Shown piece by piece: positions 15,947 to 24,826 of a stretch of DNA of 64,000 nt (position 1 is its first letter; each line of letters begins with the position of its first letter). This DNA comes from Brevibacillus centrosporus (GTDB lineage Bacteria; Bacillota; Bacilli; Brevibacillales; Brevibacillaceae): the NCBI RefSeq assembly GCF_003710815.1, contig NZ_RHHP01000013.1, positions 147,674 through 211,673 on the forward strand, in the 5' to 3' direction. A program made the position numbers and the translations under genes. A model generated the notes under the pieces. That model was not told where the DNA came from, did not search any database, and saw only the letters and a program-made list of their open reading frames with translations.

Positions 15947-16891
15947 ATGTCTACATACTTTACACGTTGGAAAAAAGGGCTGTTGAGTCTCATTCTGGGT
16001 ACTACACTCGTATTTGCCGGTTGCTCCGGGAGTACTGCACCTGAGGAAGGAAACGGTGCCTGGAAGGTTACGGCAACGACTGGCATGGTCGCTGACATCG
16101 TCAAGCAAGTAGGTGGTGAGCACGTCGAAGTGACCCAGCTGATGGGCGCAGGCGTCGACCCGCATTTATACAAAGCATCAGAAGGCGACATCAAACGAAT
16201 CGATCAAGCTGATATCATCTTTTACTCTGGACTTCACCTCGAAGGAAAAATGGTCGAAATCTTCGAGAAAATCGGAAAAACAAAACCAGTGAAGCCCGTT
16301 ACTGCCAAATTGACAAAGGAAGATTTGCTGGCTGATCCCGCTTCCCCTGATAATCCTGACCCTCATGTCTGGTTCGACGTCTCCTTGTGGATGAAAGCGG
16401 TCGAGCAGGTCCGGGATGATCTGATCGCATTTGACGCCGCCAACCAAGCTGATTATTCGGCGAATGCTGAGAAGTATTTGGCAGAGCTAAAGGAGCTCGA
16501 CGCCTATGCAAAAGCGCAGCTGGCTTCCATCCCGAAGGAACAGCGGGTACTGGTTACCGCTCATGATGCCTTCCAATATTTTGGTCGCGCCTACGAAGTG
16601 GAGGTACTTGGTTTGCAAGGCATCAGCACCGCATCCGAGTATGGGCTCAAGGATGTACAGAAGCTCGTTGACACCCTCGTCGATCGCCGAATTAAAGCCG
16701 TCTTCGTCGAGTCTTCCGTCCCGAAACGCTCGATCGAAGCAGTCGTTCAAGGGGCTGCCGCCAAAAACCACTCAGTCTCGATCGGCGGTGAATTGTTCTC
16801 GGATGCCATGGGAGCGCCTGGAACTCCAGAGGGCAATTACCTGGGTATGGTGAAGCACAACGTCGATACAATCGTTGGGGCGTTGAAATAG
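15947..16891 (+). CDS. mntA: Manganese ABC transporter, substrate-binding lipoprotein
   Basis: 314 residues. A signal peptide ends in a lipobox (LVFAGCSG, Cys about residue 25). The cluster A-I metal-binding fold shows its four ligands: His in GVDPHLY, His in DPHVWFD, Glu in FVESSVP and Asp in ELFSDAMG. The same fold serves zinc or manganese; the MntR-like boxes upstream and the mntBCD partners favour manganese. ATG 15947 is preferred over the TTG codon before it. It is the first gene of a four-gene operon. Confidence 0.88.
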   Translation: MSTYFTRWKKGLLSLILGTTLVFAGCSGSTAPEEGNGAWKVTATTGMVADIVKQVGGEHVEVTQLMGAGVDPHLYKASEGDIKRIDQADIIFYSGLHLEGKMVEIFEKIGKTKPVKPVTAKLTKEDLLADPASPDNPDPHVWFDVSLWMKAVEQVRDDLIAFDAANQADYSANAEKYLAELKELDAYAKAQLASIPKEQRVLVTAHDAFQYFGRAYEVEVLGLQGISTASEYGLKDVQKLVDTLVDRRIKAVFVESSVPKRSIEAVVQGAAAKNHSVSIGGELFSDAMGAPGTPEGNYLGMVKHNVDTIVGALK

Positions 16892-16919
16892 ACAACGCGG
16901 AGAAAGGAAGGGTTTTGGT

Positions 16920-17711
16920 ATGACAATGACATCGCAAAAAGCTCCCTTGGTGGTCAAAGACTTGACGGTTGCCTATCAGAAGAAGCCTGTGCTAAGAAGC
17001 GTGCACATAGAAGTGCCTGAGGGCAAGCTCATTGGCATTATCGGGCCAAACGGTGCGGGGAAATCCACATTTATCAAAGCGGTACAGGGTCTGATCCCCA
17101 TCGCTTCGGGTGAAACCGAAATATACGGGAAGCCTTACAAGCAGCAGCGAAAGCTAGTCGGATACGTCCCTCAGCGTGAATCCGTGGATTGGGATTTCCC
17201 CACGGATGCGCTGGATGTCGTTTTGATGGGTAGATACGGAAGACTGGGCTGGTTTCGTCGCCCTGGAAAAGCGGACCGCGACTTTGCCTTGGAGTGCCTG
17301 TCAAAGGTAGGAATGGCAGACTACGCAAACCGGCAAATCAGCCAGCTATCCGGCGGTCAGCAGCAGCGGGTATTTCTGGCACGCGCATTGGCTCAAGAGG
17401 CACAATTGTACTTCATGGATGAACCATTTGCTGGAGTAGATGCTGCCACCGAGAGGGCCATCATTCAGCTCCTCAACGAGCTAAAGCAGCAGAAAAAAAC
17501 CGTTCTCGTCGTCCATCATGACCTGCAAACAGTGGAAGAATACTTTGACTGGACCATCCTGCTCAATCGTCGTGTGATCGCGGCTGGCCCCACCCACGAG
17601 GCCTTTACCCCTGAAAATTTGCAGAAGACCTATGGCGGCCGGCTGCATGTCTTGGGCAATCAGGTACTACTGACCGGCTCTGCTGCAACGGAGGAGGCAT
17701 CCGCGCAATGA
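16920..17711 (+). CDS. mntB: Manganese ABC transporter, ATP-binding protein
   Basis: 263 residues. Walker A GPNGAGKST near residue 40, signature LSGGQQQRVFLARAL near 145, Walker B LYFMDEPF. AAAGGAAGGG lies eight bases before ATG 16920. The last codons overlap the permease start (ATGA), so stoichiometric coupling with mntC is likely. Confidence 0.9.
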   Translation: MTMTSQKAPLVVKDLTVAYQKKPVLRSVHIEVPEGKLIGIIGPNGAGKSTFIKAVQGLIPIASGETEIYGKPYKQQRKLVGYVPQRESVDWDFPTDALDVVLMGRYGRLGWFRRPGKADRDFALECLSKVGMADYANRQISQLSGGQQQRVFLARALAQEAQLYFMDEPFAGVDAATERAIIQLLNELKQQKKTVLVVHHDLQTVEEYFDWTILLNRRVIAAGPTHEAFTPENLQKTYGGRLHVLGNQVLLTGSAATEEASAQ

Positions 17712-19060
17712 ATATTTGGCTTGCATTGCAGGATCCCAATACACAGTGGGTCCTCATGGGTTGCGTGTTGCTCGGAATTAGCAGCGGCGTTCTCGGTTGC
17801 TTTGCTTTCCTGCGAGGGCGGTCTCTGGTAGGCGATGCCCTCGCCCATGCCGCTTTGCCTGGGGTCTGCCTAGTCTATTTGCTCACAGGGTCCAAGTCCA
17901 TCGGTCTCTTTCTGATCGGAGCGGGTGTCGCTGGACTTTTAGCCACCTACTGCATCACGGCCATTTCGCGCCATACACGAATCAAGGAAGATACCTCTCT
18001 GGCCCTCACCCTCTCTGTCTTTTTCGGGGTCGGGATCGTGCTCTTGACTCACATCCAGCACAGCGCAAGCGGAAATCAGAGCGGTCTGGATAAGTTCCTG
18101 TTTGGGCAGGCAGCTTCTCTTGTTTTTACCGATGTCATTACGATCATGCTCGTTGCGGCTGTCCTGATTGTCATCACTGCCCTTTTGTTCAAAGAATTTA
18201 CCCTGCTCTCCTTTGACCCCGGCTTTGGGCGCGGACTGGGCTTCCCTATGGGCTTGCTCGATGGTCTGCTCATGCTGATGCTGCTTATGTCTGTCGTCAT
18301 TGGCCTGCAAGCCGTTGGGGTCGTGCTGGTAGCCGCCATGCTGATTGCTCCTGCTGTCACAGCCCGCTATTGGACAGATAAGCTCAGCAAAATGGTGTTG
18401 CTGTCCGGATTCTTTGGAGCCTTGAGCGGTGTACTCGGAACCTTGATCAGTACCCAGCAGGAAAATTTGCCAACAGGTCCGACCATTGTGCTATCCGCTA
18501 CCGCCTTCTTCCTGTTTTCCCTTTTATTCTCCCCTCGCCGTGGCGTGCTAGCCCGGATGGCTCGTTTCTTGCGCATGCGTAAAAAAGTCCTGCGCGAGGA
18601 TGTCATGCAAGCCTTGTACGAGCGTTTGGAGGAACAGACAAAAAGCCGCCCTACCAGCGTGTATCACGGTTTTGGAGCGGAACAACTGGCACAGAAATGC
18701 GGAAAACGGGCCACAGCTGTTCGCAAAGCTCTGTACGATTTACAAAAGCTAGCTTTCGTCTCAGAGCCTTCACGTACGGAAGTGGAAACACTGTGGACCT
18801 TCACGCCTGAAGGACTGAAGGAAGCTCACCGGCTCGTGCTGAATCAGCGTCTTTGGGATTTGTATCATATGAACCAGAACCAATACCACAGCCTGGAGAT
18901 TGATGTAAACCAAGAGGAATTGGCCCCTCAGCTGTCGGACGCAACGCTGTCACTCATGCTCGCGCAGCTTAACGCCTACGATTTGACTCCGAGGCTGTCC
19001 GACCATCACAGCGTTTCTCACCTTCTTCACCCTTCCAAACAAGGAGGGCTCTCGCTATGA
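17708..19060 (+). CDS. mntC: Manganese ABC transporter permease with C-terminal winged-helix extension
   Basis: 450 residues: an ABC-3 permease of about eight helices (residues 1-285), then a soluble 165-residue tail containing a DNA-binding-like winged helix (GAEQLAQKCGKRATAVRKALYDLQKLAFV). Similar long MntC permeases exist in Bacillus (about 435 residues), so the tail is a family trait, not a local fusion. Whether it binds DNA or metal is unknown. It starts within the mntB stop (ATGA) and ends overlapping mntD. Confidence 0.85.
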   Translation: MNIWLALQDPNTQWVLMGCVLLGISSGVLGCFAFLRGRSLVGDALAHAALPGVCLVYLLTGSKSIGLFLIGAGVAGLLATYCITAISRHTRIKEDTSLALTLSVFFGVGIVLLTHIQHSASGNQSGLDKFLFGQAASLVFTDVITIMLVAAVLIVITALLFKEFTLLSFDPGFGRGLGFPMGLLDGLLMLMLLMSVVIGLQAVGVVLVAAMLIAPAVTARYWTDKLSKMVLLSGFFGALSGVLGTLISTQQENLPTGPTIVLSATAFFLFSLLFSPRRGVLARMARFLRMRKKVLREDVMQALYERLEEQTKSRPTSVYHGFGAEQLAQKCGKRATAVRKALYDLQKLAFVSEPSRTEVETLWTFTPEGLKEAHRLVLNQRLWDLYHMNQNQYHSLEIDVNQEELAPQLSDATLSLMLAQLNAYDLTPRLSDHHSVSHLLHPSKQGGLSL

Positions 19061-19938
19061 ACTCGTTCTGGATCATTCTAACCGGGTCACTCGTGGCTGC
19101 CTCTTGCGGGTTTCTCGGCTGCTTCCTCATCTTGCGCCGAATGGCCATGCTCGGTGATGCGATCAGCCATGCCATCCTCCCTGGTATCGTACTCGCCTTC
19201 CTTTTCAGCGGAAGCCGGGAAATCCTGCCTATGCTCATGGGGGCTGCCATCATTGGCTTGATCACGGTCTTCATCGTTCAGATGCTGCATCAAAGCGGGG
19301 TCAAATCAGACGCTGCCATAGGCGTTACCTTTACCGCCCTCTTCTCTGTCGGGGTCGTGCTGGTTTCCCTGTATACCCAACAGGTCGATCTAGATCTGGA
19401 TTGCGTTTTGTACGGGGAGATTGCCTATGTTCCATGGGACACCTGGCAGTTTGGCGGAATGGACATGGGACCGCGTGCTCTGTGGGGGGTAGGAGGCGTG
19501 TTTTTGTTCAGTCTTCTCATCATCGGATTGTTTTTCAAGCAATTCAAGCTGTGCGCTTTTGACCCTGCGCTCGCTGCTGCCATCGGGATTCCTGTTGTCC
19601 TTTTCCACTACCTTCTGATGACACTCGTCTCCCTGACGACAGTCGCTGCTTTCGAAAGTGTTGGCGCGATTCTGGTCGTCGCGATGCTGGTGGTTCCGAG
19701 CGCTACGGCCTACCTGCTGACGGACCGTCTCCACATCATGCTCTTTATCAGCATGGCAGTCGGTGTCCTCTCCGCCATCCTTGGCTACTTTTTCGCCTCC
19801 TGGCTGGACAGTTCGATTGCTGGCGCGATGACAGCGGTAGCTGGGCTGCTCTTTTTCCTGGCTTTCCTGTTCTCCCCTCGCCACGGCATGATCAGCAAGA
19901 TGGTGGCGAGAAGAAAGATCCACATCGGCGAAGCATAA
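19057..19938 (+). CDS. mntD: Manganese ABC transporter permease
   Basis: 293 residues, a second ABC-3 permease with about eight helices and no soluble tail. MAMLGDAISHAILPGI is the coupling/early signature also seen in MntC (LVGDALAHAALPG). It forms the heterodimeric channel with MntC. Translationally coupled (ATGA) and followed by a strong terminator. Confidence 0.9.
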   Translation: MNSFWIILTGSLVAASCGFLGCFLILRRMAMLGDAISHAILPGIVLAFLFSGSREILPMLMGAAIIGLITVFIVQMLHQSGVKSDAAIGVTFTALFSVGVVLVSLYTQQVDLDLDCVLYGEIAYVPWDTWQFGGMDMGPRALWGVGGVFLFSLLIIGLFFKQFKLCAFDPALAAAIGIPVVLFHYLLMTLVSLTTVAAFESVGAILVVAMLVVPSATAYLLTDRLHIMLFISMAVGVLSAILGYFFASWLDSSIAGAMTAVAGLLFFLAFLFSPRHGMISKMVARRKIHIGEA

Positions 19939-19947
19939 GAAAAGCGG

Positions 19948-19984
19948 AAACGCTGACGTTCAAAAAAGAGCGTCAGCGTTTTTG
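19948..19984 (+). terminator. Terminator of the mntABCD operon
   Basis: An 11-bp stem AAACGCTGACG/CGTCAGCGTTT with a T-run. Confidence 0.9.
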
Positions 19985-20075
19985 TGTCACGCACAATGGT
20001 TTGATTGCCTGGAGGATTTCACGGTTCCCCTATGGAAGTAAAAGGAAAATGATAGGAGATAAGGGAGGGACGCAC

Positions 20076-20864
20076 TTGATCTACCGTAGAAAAACGTATC
20101 GTATCAGCCCAGAGGTGCTAGAGGTTTTTACCGATTTTTTTCACATGTATCTGTACCCGAATCAAATTCAGCATGGAGCCAGATTGGTCGGGCGCTGGGT
20201 CAATGAATCCAAAGACGAGATCGTTGCCATATGGGAATACGACAGCATGGAGCACTACGAACAAATCGAGCGAATGATCAAACAGAGTGACTTGCACACC
20301 AAGGCAATGAGCAAGCGTAAAGAATTAGGTGAGTTGTATCTGGACTTCACTCAAGACTTTTTGACATCTACTACGCATTCGCAAAAAGGATCACAGACTC
20401 CTCGGCACATTACTGCCGTCAGCGGTTTCATCACCAATCAGGATGGGGAAGTATTACTTGTTCGCAATTTGCATCGCCCTGACACACTCGAAATGCCAGG
20501 TGGGCAAGTCGAGGAAGGCGAAACCCTCGAAGAAGCTTTGCATCGCGAAATTGCGGAGGAAACCGGTGCGACCGTACGGCTGATCGGGATGACAGGCATC
20601 TACCAAAATGTCACCTCAGGCATTCTCTGTGTAGTCTTCCGTGGTGAGTATCTCAGTGGAGAGCTGCAGCCAGCTGAAGGCGAGACCTCAGAGGTCGTAT
20701 TCAAGAACATTACCAAAGAAAATGCGGAAGCCTGGATTACCCGCCCCCATTTCAGGAGTAGATTGCTCGATGCACTGGAGCCCAACTACTTGCCTTATGA
20801 AGCTTTTCGCTTGCGGCCTTATGAGCTTCTCTGTCGTTATGAAGCAAAAAAAGAATTCAGCTGA
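20076..20864 (+). CDS. NIPSNAP-like domain fused to a Nudix hydrolase
   Basis: 262 residues. Residues 1-95 (IYRRKTYRISPEV, FHMYLYPNQIQHGARLVGRW, WEYDSMEHYEQIE) look like a NIPSNAP/dimeric alpha-beta barrel domain. Residues 115-235 are Nudix with the full G-x5-E-x7-REUxEExGU box around residue 155. Nudix enzymes hydrolyse nucleoside diphosphates linked to other groups; the substrate is unknown. TTG 20076 is chosen because AAGGGAGGG is six bases upstream. The stop codon lies inside a hairpin. Confidence 0.75.
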   Translation: MIYRRKTYRISPEVLEVFTDFFHMYLYPNQIQHGARLVGRWVNESKDEIVAIWEYDSMEHYEQIERMIKQSDLHTKAMSKRKELGELYLDFTQDFLTSTTHSQKGSQTPRHITAVSGFITNQDGEVLLVRNLHRPDTLEMPGGQVEEGETLEEALHREIAEETGATVRLIGMTGIYQNVTSGILCVVFRGEYLSGELQPAEGETSEVVFKNITKENAEAWITRPHFRSRLLDALEPNYLPYEAFRLRPYELLCRYEAKKEFS

Positions 20865-20890
20865 CTCGGTAGGCGCGGTCAGCTGAATTG
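20851..20890 (-). terminator. Hairpin terminator, T-run on the minus strand
   Basis: GAATTCAGCTGAC pairs with GTCAGCTGAATT. The T-run is on the minus strand, so it mainly ends the DUF1980-remnant transcript. It overlaps the Nudix stop codon. Confidence 0.75.
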
Positions 20891-20901
20891 GTTGTGTACG
20901 C

Positions 20902-21205
20902 TCATCCATTCGATTCTGGTAGATCATAATTGTAATACACATACGGATCTTTTGGCGCCTTGGCTTGCTCGACTTTGCTCGCCCGAAGGACTAGCATGTC
21001 ATACCCGTCCACACTTCTTGCCTCCAGCTTACCTCGTACTTTTACCCAGCTGTCCTTTGCCCATTTGCTCGCCTGCCCGTCTTCCACCAGCACGCCAAAC
21101 ACACTAGCATCTGCTGTGCAGCATGTGACGGAGAAACGGGCGACCACAAATTGTTGGGAGGTAAAATCGGGCTGTCGATAAACGAAGCCAAATAGAGCAT
21201 GGGAC
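20902..21205 (-). pseudogene. DUF1980 (YcgQ-like) C-terminal remnant
   Basis: The minus frame encodes GFVYRQPDF, then SRFxVTCCTADA-like sequence (RFSVTCCTADASVFGVL) and a final WVKVRGKLEA segment, about 95 residues. This is only the C-terminal third of DUF1980 proteins, which are normally 250-290 residues with N-terminal membrane helices. The N-terminal part is missing; instead the frame runs back into the upstream permease gene. The right boundary is approximate. Translation alone would have to begin at GTG 21147. Confidence 0.7.
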
Positions 21206-22085
21206 CAAAAACAAGAAACGCTAATAGGGACCCACTATGAAAGGACTGGGAAAAGGACGCGGCGATAAAGGCGTCTGCCTCGGAGCATAAAGAAAAGAGA
21301 TACGCCATACCCATCATGACCAGATGAGAAGCATACGGCGCCTGTCCGACTTCAACAAGTGTCTCCCTGCTTACGTACACTTGAAGAATGGCGCTGATAA
21401 AGGCACCCAGCAGCAAATATTTCCCCATGTCAAAAAATTCATCGATGGCGTGGCCAAAGGTGGCAGACAGCCTCCCTCTGATCGCTTCTGAATGCGCTGC
21501 CTCATGACGGATTTGCGATTCCATGCCTAGACGTAAAGGATTTTTACGCACAAACAGATAAACGAGAGCACCTATCAAGATCGCAACGACAAAAGCGGCT
21601 GCCGCTCGATGGAACGCCATATCAGGCTGTCTGGTAAAAGCAATGTATGTAGAGGACATAACGACTGGATTGACGATGGGGCCCGCTAGTAAAAATGTGA
21701 TCCCTACATGCAGCGGCATGACTTTTTGAATCAATCGACGTACAACCGGTATGATGGCACATTCGCAGACCGGGAATAAAAATCCAAGCAACGCTCCAAA
21801 GGGAAGCGCTATCAGCGGATGCTTGGGGGTCCAGCGCCGAACCTGCTCTTCTGTGATAAACGTCTGGATGAAAGCAGAAAAGAATACCCCGAGCAAAACA
21901 AACGGGATGGCTTCCAAGACGATACTCAGAAAAAACGTTTTGACGTCCAGCCAACGCGGCGACCATTCCCATTGCCCACCAGCAAACCAGTCCTTTTTGC
22001 CGATCGTGGTCAACCAGACGGCTCCCAGTCCCAGAATAAGAGCACCTATAATCTCCAGGAAAAAATGGCGCAGCATCGTAAGCAA
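21042..22085 (-). pseudogene. YcgR-like permease (DUF318), C-terminally truncated
   Basis: Residues 1-290 or so are a good two-block permease: IPFVLLGVFFSAFIQTF, ECAIIPVVRRLI, and FLLAGPIVNPVVMSSTY with the conserved Pro/Asn. After LAFLVFGPMLY the expected last helices are absent and the frame runs on through the DUF1980 coding region out of frame to 21042 (about 45 nonsense residues). The best reading is a deletion joining the permease 3' end to the middle of the next gene. TTG 22085 has GAGGGGAAG about eight bases upstream. A Zur-like box and a promoter remain intact before it. Confidence 0.7.
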
Positions 22086-22103
22086 CTCGAGCTTCCCCTC
22101 TCT

Positions 22104-22124
22104 AAATCGTAATCATTCCGAATT
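22104..22124 (-). promoter_or_regulatory. Zur-like operator
   Basis: ATCGTAAT-C-ATTCCGAAT is one mismatch from the B. subtilis Zur palindrome (TCGTAATNATTACGA). It lies between the -10 box and the start of the YcgR-like permease gene. Related Fur-family repressors share this half-site, so Zur is the likeliest but not the only reader. Confidence 0.6.
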
Positions 22125-22150
22125 ATATTCATTTCCGGACAAACATACAA
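22122..22150 (-). promoter_or_regulatory. Sigma-A promoter of the YcgR-like permease gene
   Basis: On the minus strand TTGTAT (22150-22145), a 17-base spacer, then a perfect TATAAT (22127-22122). The -10 abuts the Zur-like box. Confidence 0.7.
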
Positions 22151-22246
22151 CGATTTTTTTCTCCCCCACTTCTTCGACTTCTTCCCTTCCTCCACTTGCG
22201 AATGAAACGGGTACTCTCGCATATCTTCCATGAGCGTCAGCCATAA

Positions 22247-22995
22247 TCAGTCTCTTTCATCGTCTGAGAGCAGCGGACATGAATCGCAAACCCGGCTTTT
22301 ATCACCGCCACGTACGATGTAAGCGAGACAACAGTGCTTGCGGATATAATAGGGACTGCTTCCATCTGACGGGTGATAGAGGCGAAACTCCATGGCAAGT
22401 GGATTCTTTTTCGTTCGGTCACAGCCAGCAGGAACCTCTAGTAATCTCTTCCATTGCCGATCGATCTGAAACGCTTTTTCGGGAATGTCCATTTTCAGCT
22501 GCAAAGCCTTCTGTGCGGTATTATACAAATCTGCGAAAACAGATGTGTAGTCTTGCTTCTCGACACCTCGGACACCCGCTGAAACAACGGAGTCAGGTGC
22601 TTGTACACAAAAGAAGACAGGAAGACCTCGACTTCATGGTCGGATAGCTCGCTCAACAGCTTTACCGCCGTTTCAGGAAGAACAAACCCCATTTCTCCTC
22701 CGTCTTTTCGCGTAATAAACATATGCTGAGGCGAGGTATCCAAAATAATCTGATAGCGGATAAGCGCATCGAACACTCCCATGCTAAGGACTGAATAACG
22801 CTTGGCAAACAGCGTGCCAGTGACAGCTAAAGCTATATGATTCATCTGACTGCTCTGCGCTTCTAAAAACTCCCTCATTTGCACCTTCTGTTCGATCAGA
22901 TCCTGTACCGTATACTCACCTTTTGCCTGCGAAAGATCGTCTTCGATAGAGATGCCATATTGTTTTGCTAAATACATTGACCATTCCCGATTCAT
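22247..22995 (-). pseudogene. FhuF-like ferric siderophore reductase gene, frameshifted
   Basis: Two minus-strand frames make one protein. 22995 to about 22540 gives an N-terminal part starting MNREWSMYLAKQYG and ending KTTHLF; about 22540 to 22247 continues ADLYNTAQKAL and ends with CCLAY then CDSCPLL. The Cys-Cys-x10-Cys-x2-Cys type ending is the [2Fe-2S] site of FhuF-family reductases that release iron from siderophores. The break is at T4 (22539-22536): one more T would restore the frame. It could be a real mutation, a sequencing error or slippage. A Fur-like box lies upstream. Confidence 0.7.
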
Positions 22996-23316
22996 GTACG
23001 CACAACCTTCCGCATCATGTGATAATAATTCTTATTCTCACTTGTATTGTACCGAAGACAGCACGCTATGAAAAGATTCCCAGTTTTTTGTGTTTCGATT
23101 GTCTCTCTACGGGACAAGCGCCCTACATCAGGCAAGCAAGAATTGCTTCCAATCACCTATCCTTCCATCCTTTTTATTCCAGTTCCAACCCTTTATAATA
23201 GAAGTACCAACTCTCGTCCATCTGGAAAGGAGGTGGGTCCCCCAAAAAGCCGCTCACATGATTTGACGTAACCGTGTCCGGAGCACCTACTCTCTAGACG
23301 AATGGAGGCGTCACGC
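22996..23316. other. Intergenic region between fhuF-like and the 453-residue gene
   Basis: About 320 bases. It contains the Fur-like box and, at 23192-23197, a TATAAT that could be a -10 for the rightward gene but has no convincing -35. No conserved coding frame or RNA structure was recognised. Confidence 0.4.
23020..23040 (-). promoter_or_regulatory. Fur-like box
   Basis: TGATAATAATTCTTATTCTCA is close to the 7-1-7 Fur consensus (TGATAATNATTATCA). It lies 25 bases before the FhuF-like start, consistent with iron repression. Confidence 0.6.
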
Positions 23317-24678
23317 ATGAACCATCCTGATTTCCGCCATCTGTTAGCCTGCATGGACGACGTCACGTCCGCTGCCATGGACGAAAACACGGGTCCAGCA
23401 GATCCTGCCGAGTACCACTCTCTGTACGGGCGTTTGCAAGATGCTGCCGACACCCTCCCGCCGCTTTATCGCGTACATGTTTATGAACCGTTTATGCTAG
23501 CCGTGGACAAGCTTTCCGAGGCTGGATTCAACAGCATGCTTAGCCGCGATCCTCGAAAAGAACGGGAGGCAGGGTTGTTTTTGGATATTGCCCACGCCAT
23601 TCTCCAAAACAGTGAAGCGTACGAACGTGAAGCAACTGATGCCTTTCAGGAAGTAGTCAGCGATTTGTACGACGGCTTTTTAAGTGAGGAAGACAGGAAA
23701 GGAATCAAGCCACCAGATGAAAGCCTGATCGCTCCTCTCGTGAAATGGGGACGCCCCCAGTTTGGACCCTATACCTGGACGGCTGAAGCTGCCGCCCATT
23801 TTGACATCAAAACAGGAATTGTCAACCTCCCTCCGGCCAACGCTCGGCATGGTTTGTTGGCGTGGTCAGCGCTTGGCCACGAGACAGCCGGACATGACAT
23901 CCTGCACGCGGACAAAGGATTGCTTGCCGAGCTGCAGCATCATGTTTACGACGCTTTGGCTGATGAGCTGTCCAATTCTACTTTAGCCAACTACTGGGCA
24001 CTGCGTATCGATGAGACCGCCTCGGATGTCCTCGGCATTTTAAATACAGGCCCGGCCGCAGGCATCGGTTTGATCGGTTATTTCCGCGGATTGAACAAGG
24101 CATACACGGGAGTGCCCACTTTGCGCAACACGGGTCCACAAAACGATCCTCACCCAGCAGATATTCTTCGAGGCTACCTAGCCGCCGAGACCGTTCGCCT
24201 CCTCCAGTTCGACAATGCCACCGAGTGGGCGGAAGCCTTAGAGGAAGAAACAGATAAAGACCACTCAGGAATTCTTCTCGGAAGGACCTCCTTAGATGTA
24301 GAGACTGCCAAAAAGTCAGCGGCGATTGTCGCTCGCACCATTACCAATGCACGATTAAATAGTCTGGAGGGGCATGCCCTCGGTCAAATTCAAAACTGGC
24401 AGAATCACGATGAAAAAATCGTTCGGAATCTCCGCACACATTTGTCCGAATCACAAGCTGTTCACGATTGCGTCGTTTCAGGCATGTATGCCGCACATGT
24501 CGTCGCTGCTGCGGTCACGGCATCCATTGCGGGTGAAGTCCCCATTTCCGATGCCTTTCCCCGTATGACTGCCTTGCTGAAAACGATGCACGATGCCAAC
24601 CCTTCTTGGGGACCACTGTATGTTCGGCATCGTGGAGATCTATCGCCACACCGTGCTTATTCTCGTACCGCTAGCTAG
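23317..24678 (+). CDS. Uncharacterised 453-residue protein with an HExxGH motif
   Basis: No signal peptide and no clear membrane span; mostly helical and acidic. The centre has GHETAGHDILHAD (about residue 190), an arrangement of His, Glu and Asp resembling a metal site but not the canonical HExxH zincin motif. About 40 residues later comes RIDETASDVLGI, which could give a further acidic ligand. I do not recognise the family. ATG 23317 is placed by GGAGG eight bases upstream. A terminator follows, so it is monocistronic. Its neighbours (fhuF-like, czcD) are metal genes, which may be coincidence. Confidence 0.7.
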   Translation: MNHPDFRHLLACMDDVTSAAMDENTGPADPAEYHSLYGRLQDAADTLPPLYRVHVYEPFMLAVDKLSEAGFNSMLSRDPRKEREAGLFLDIAHAILQNSEAYEREATDAFQEVVSDLYDGFLSEEDRKGIKPPDESLIAPLVKWGRPQFGPYTWTAEAAAHFDIKTGIVNLPPANARHGLLAWSALGHETAGHDILHADKGLLAELQHHVYDALADELSNSTLANYWALRIDETASDVLGILNTGPAAGIGLIGYFRGLNKAYTGVPTLRNTGPQNDPHPADILRGYLAAETVRLLQFDNATEWAEALEEETDKDHSGILLGRTSLDVETAKKSAAIVARTITNARLNSLEGHALGQIQNWQNHDEKIVRNLRTHLSESQAVHDCVVSGMYAAHVVAAAVTASIAGEVPISDAFPRMTALLKTMHDANPSWGPLYVRHRGDLSPHRAYSRTAS

Positions 24679-24701
24679 TTTTGTTTTTCACTTTCCTTCC
24701 G

Positions 24702-24736
24702 AAAAGCCGTTGTCTTTTGCGAGACGGCTTTTTTTG
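24702..24736 (+). terminator. Terminator after the HExxGH protein gene
   Basis: AAAAGCCGT (24702-24710) pairs with ACGGCTTTT (24724-24732), then T-run. Confidence 0.85.
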
Positions 24737-24750
24737 CTGTTCAAATAAAC

Positions 24751-24792
24751 ATTCAAATGATTACTTGAATATTGTATTTTATCTGGTATGAT
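24751..24792 (+). promoter_or_regulatory. czcO-czcD promoter with ArsR/CzrA-like operator
   Basis: TTGAAT (24765-24770) and TATGAT (24787-24792) are 16 bases apart. The -35 forms the right arm of the inverted repeat ATTCAA-N8-TTGAAT (24751-24770), typical of ArsR/SmtB-family operators. In B. subtilis czcD-czcO is repressed by the ArsR-type CzrA until zinc, cadmium or cobalt arrives. Confidence 0.6.
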
Positions 24793-24826
24793 TTAGGAAA
24801 AGACAGTCAAGAAAGAGGAGATACAC

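Noticed and set aside
17708..19060. Local fusion of a permease with a DNA-binding regulator
   Set aside because: B. subtilis MntC has a similar length and tail, so this is a family feature.
22046..22231. 61-codon minus-strand frame in the Zur-like control region
   Set aside because: It spans the promoter, operator and permease start and has no Shine-Dalgarno.
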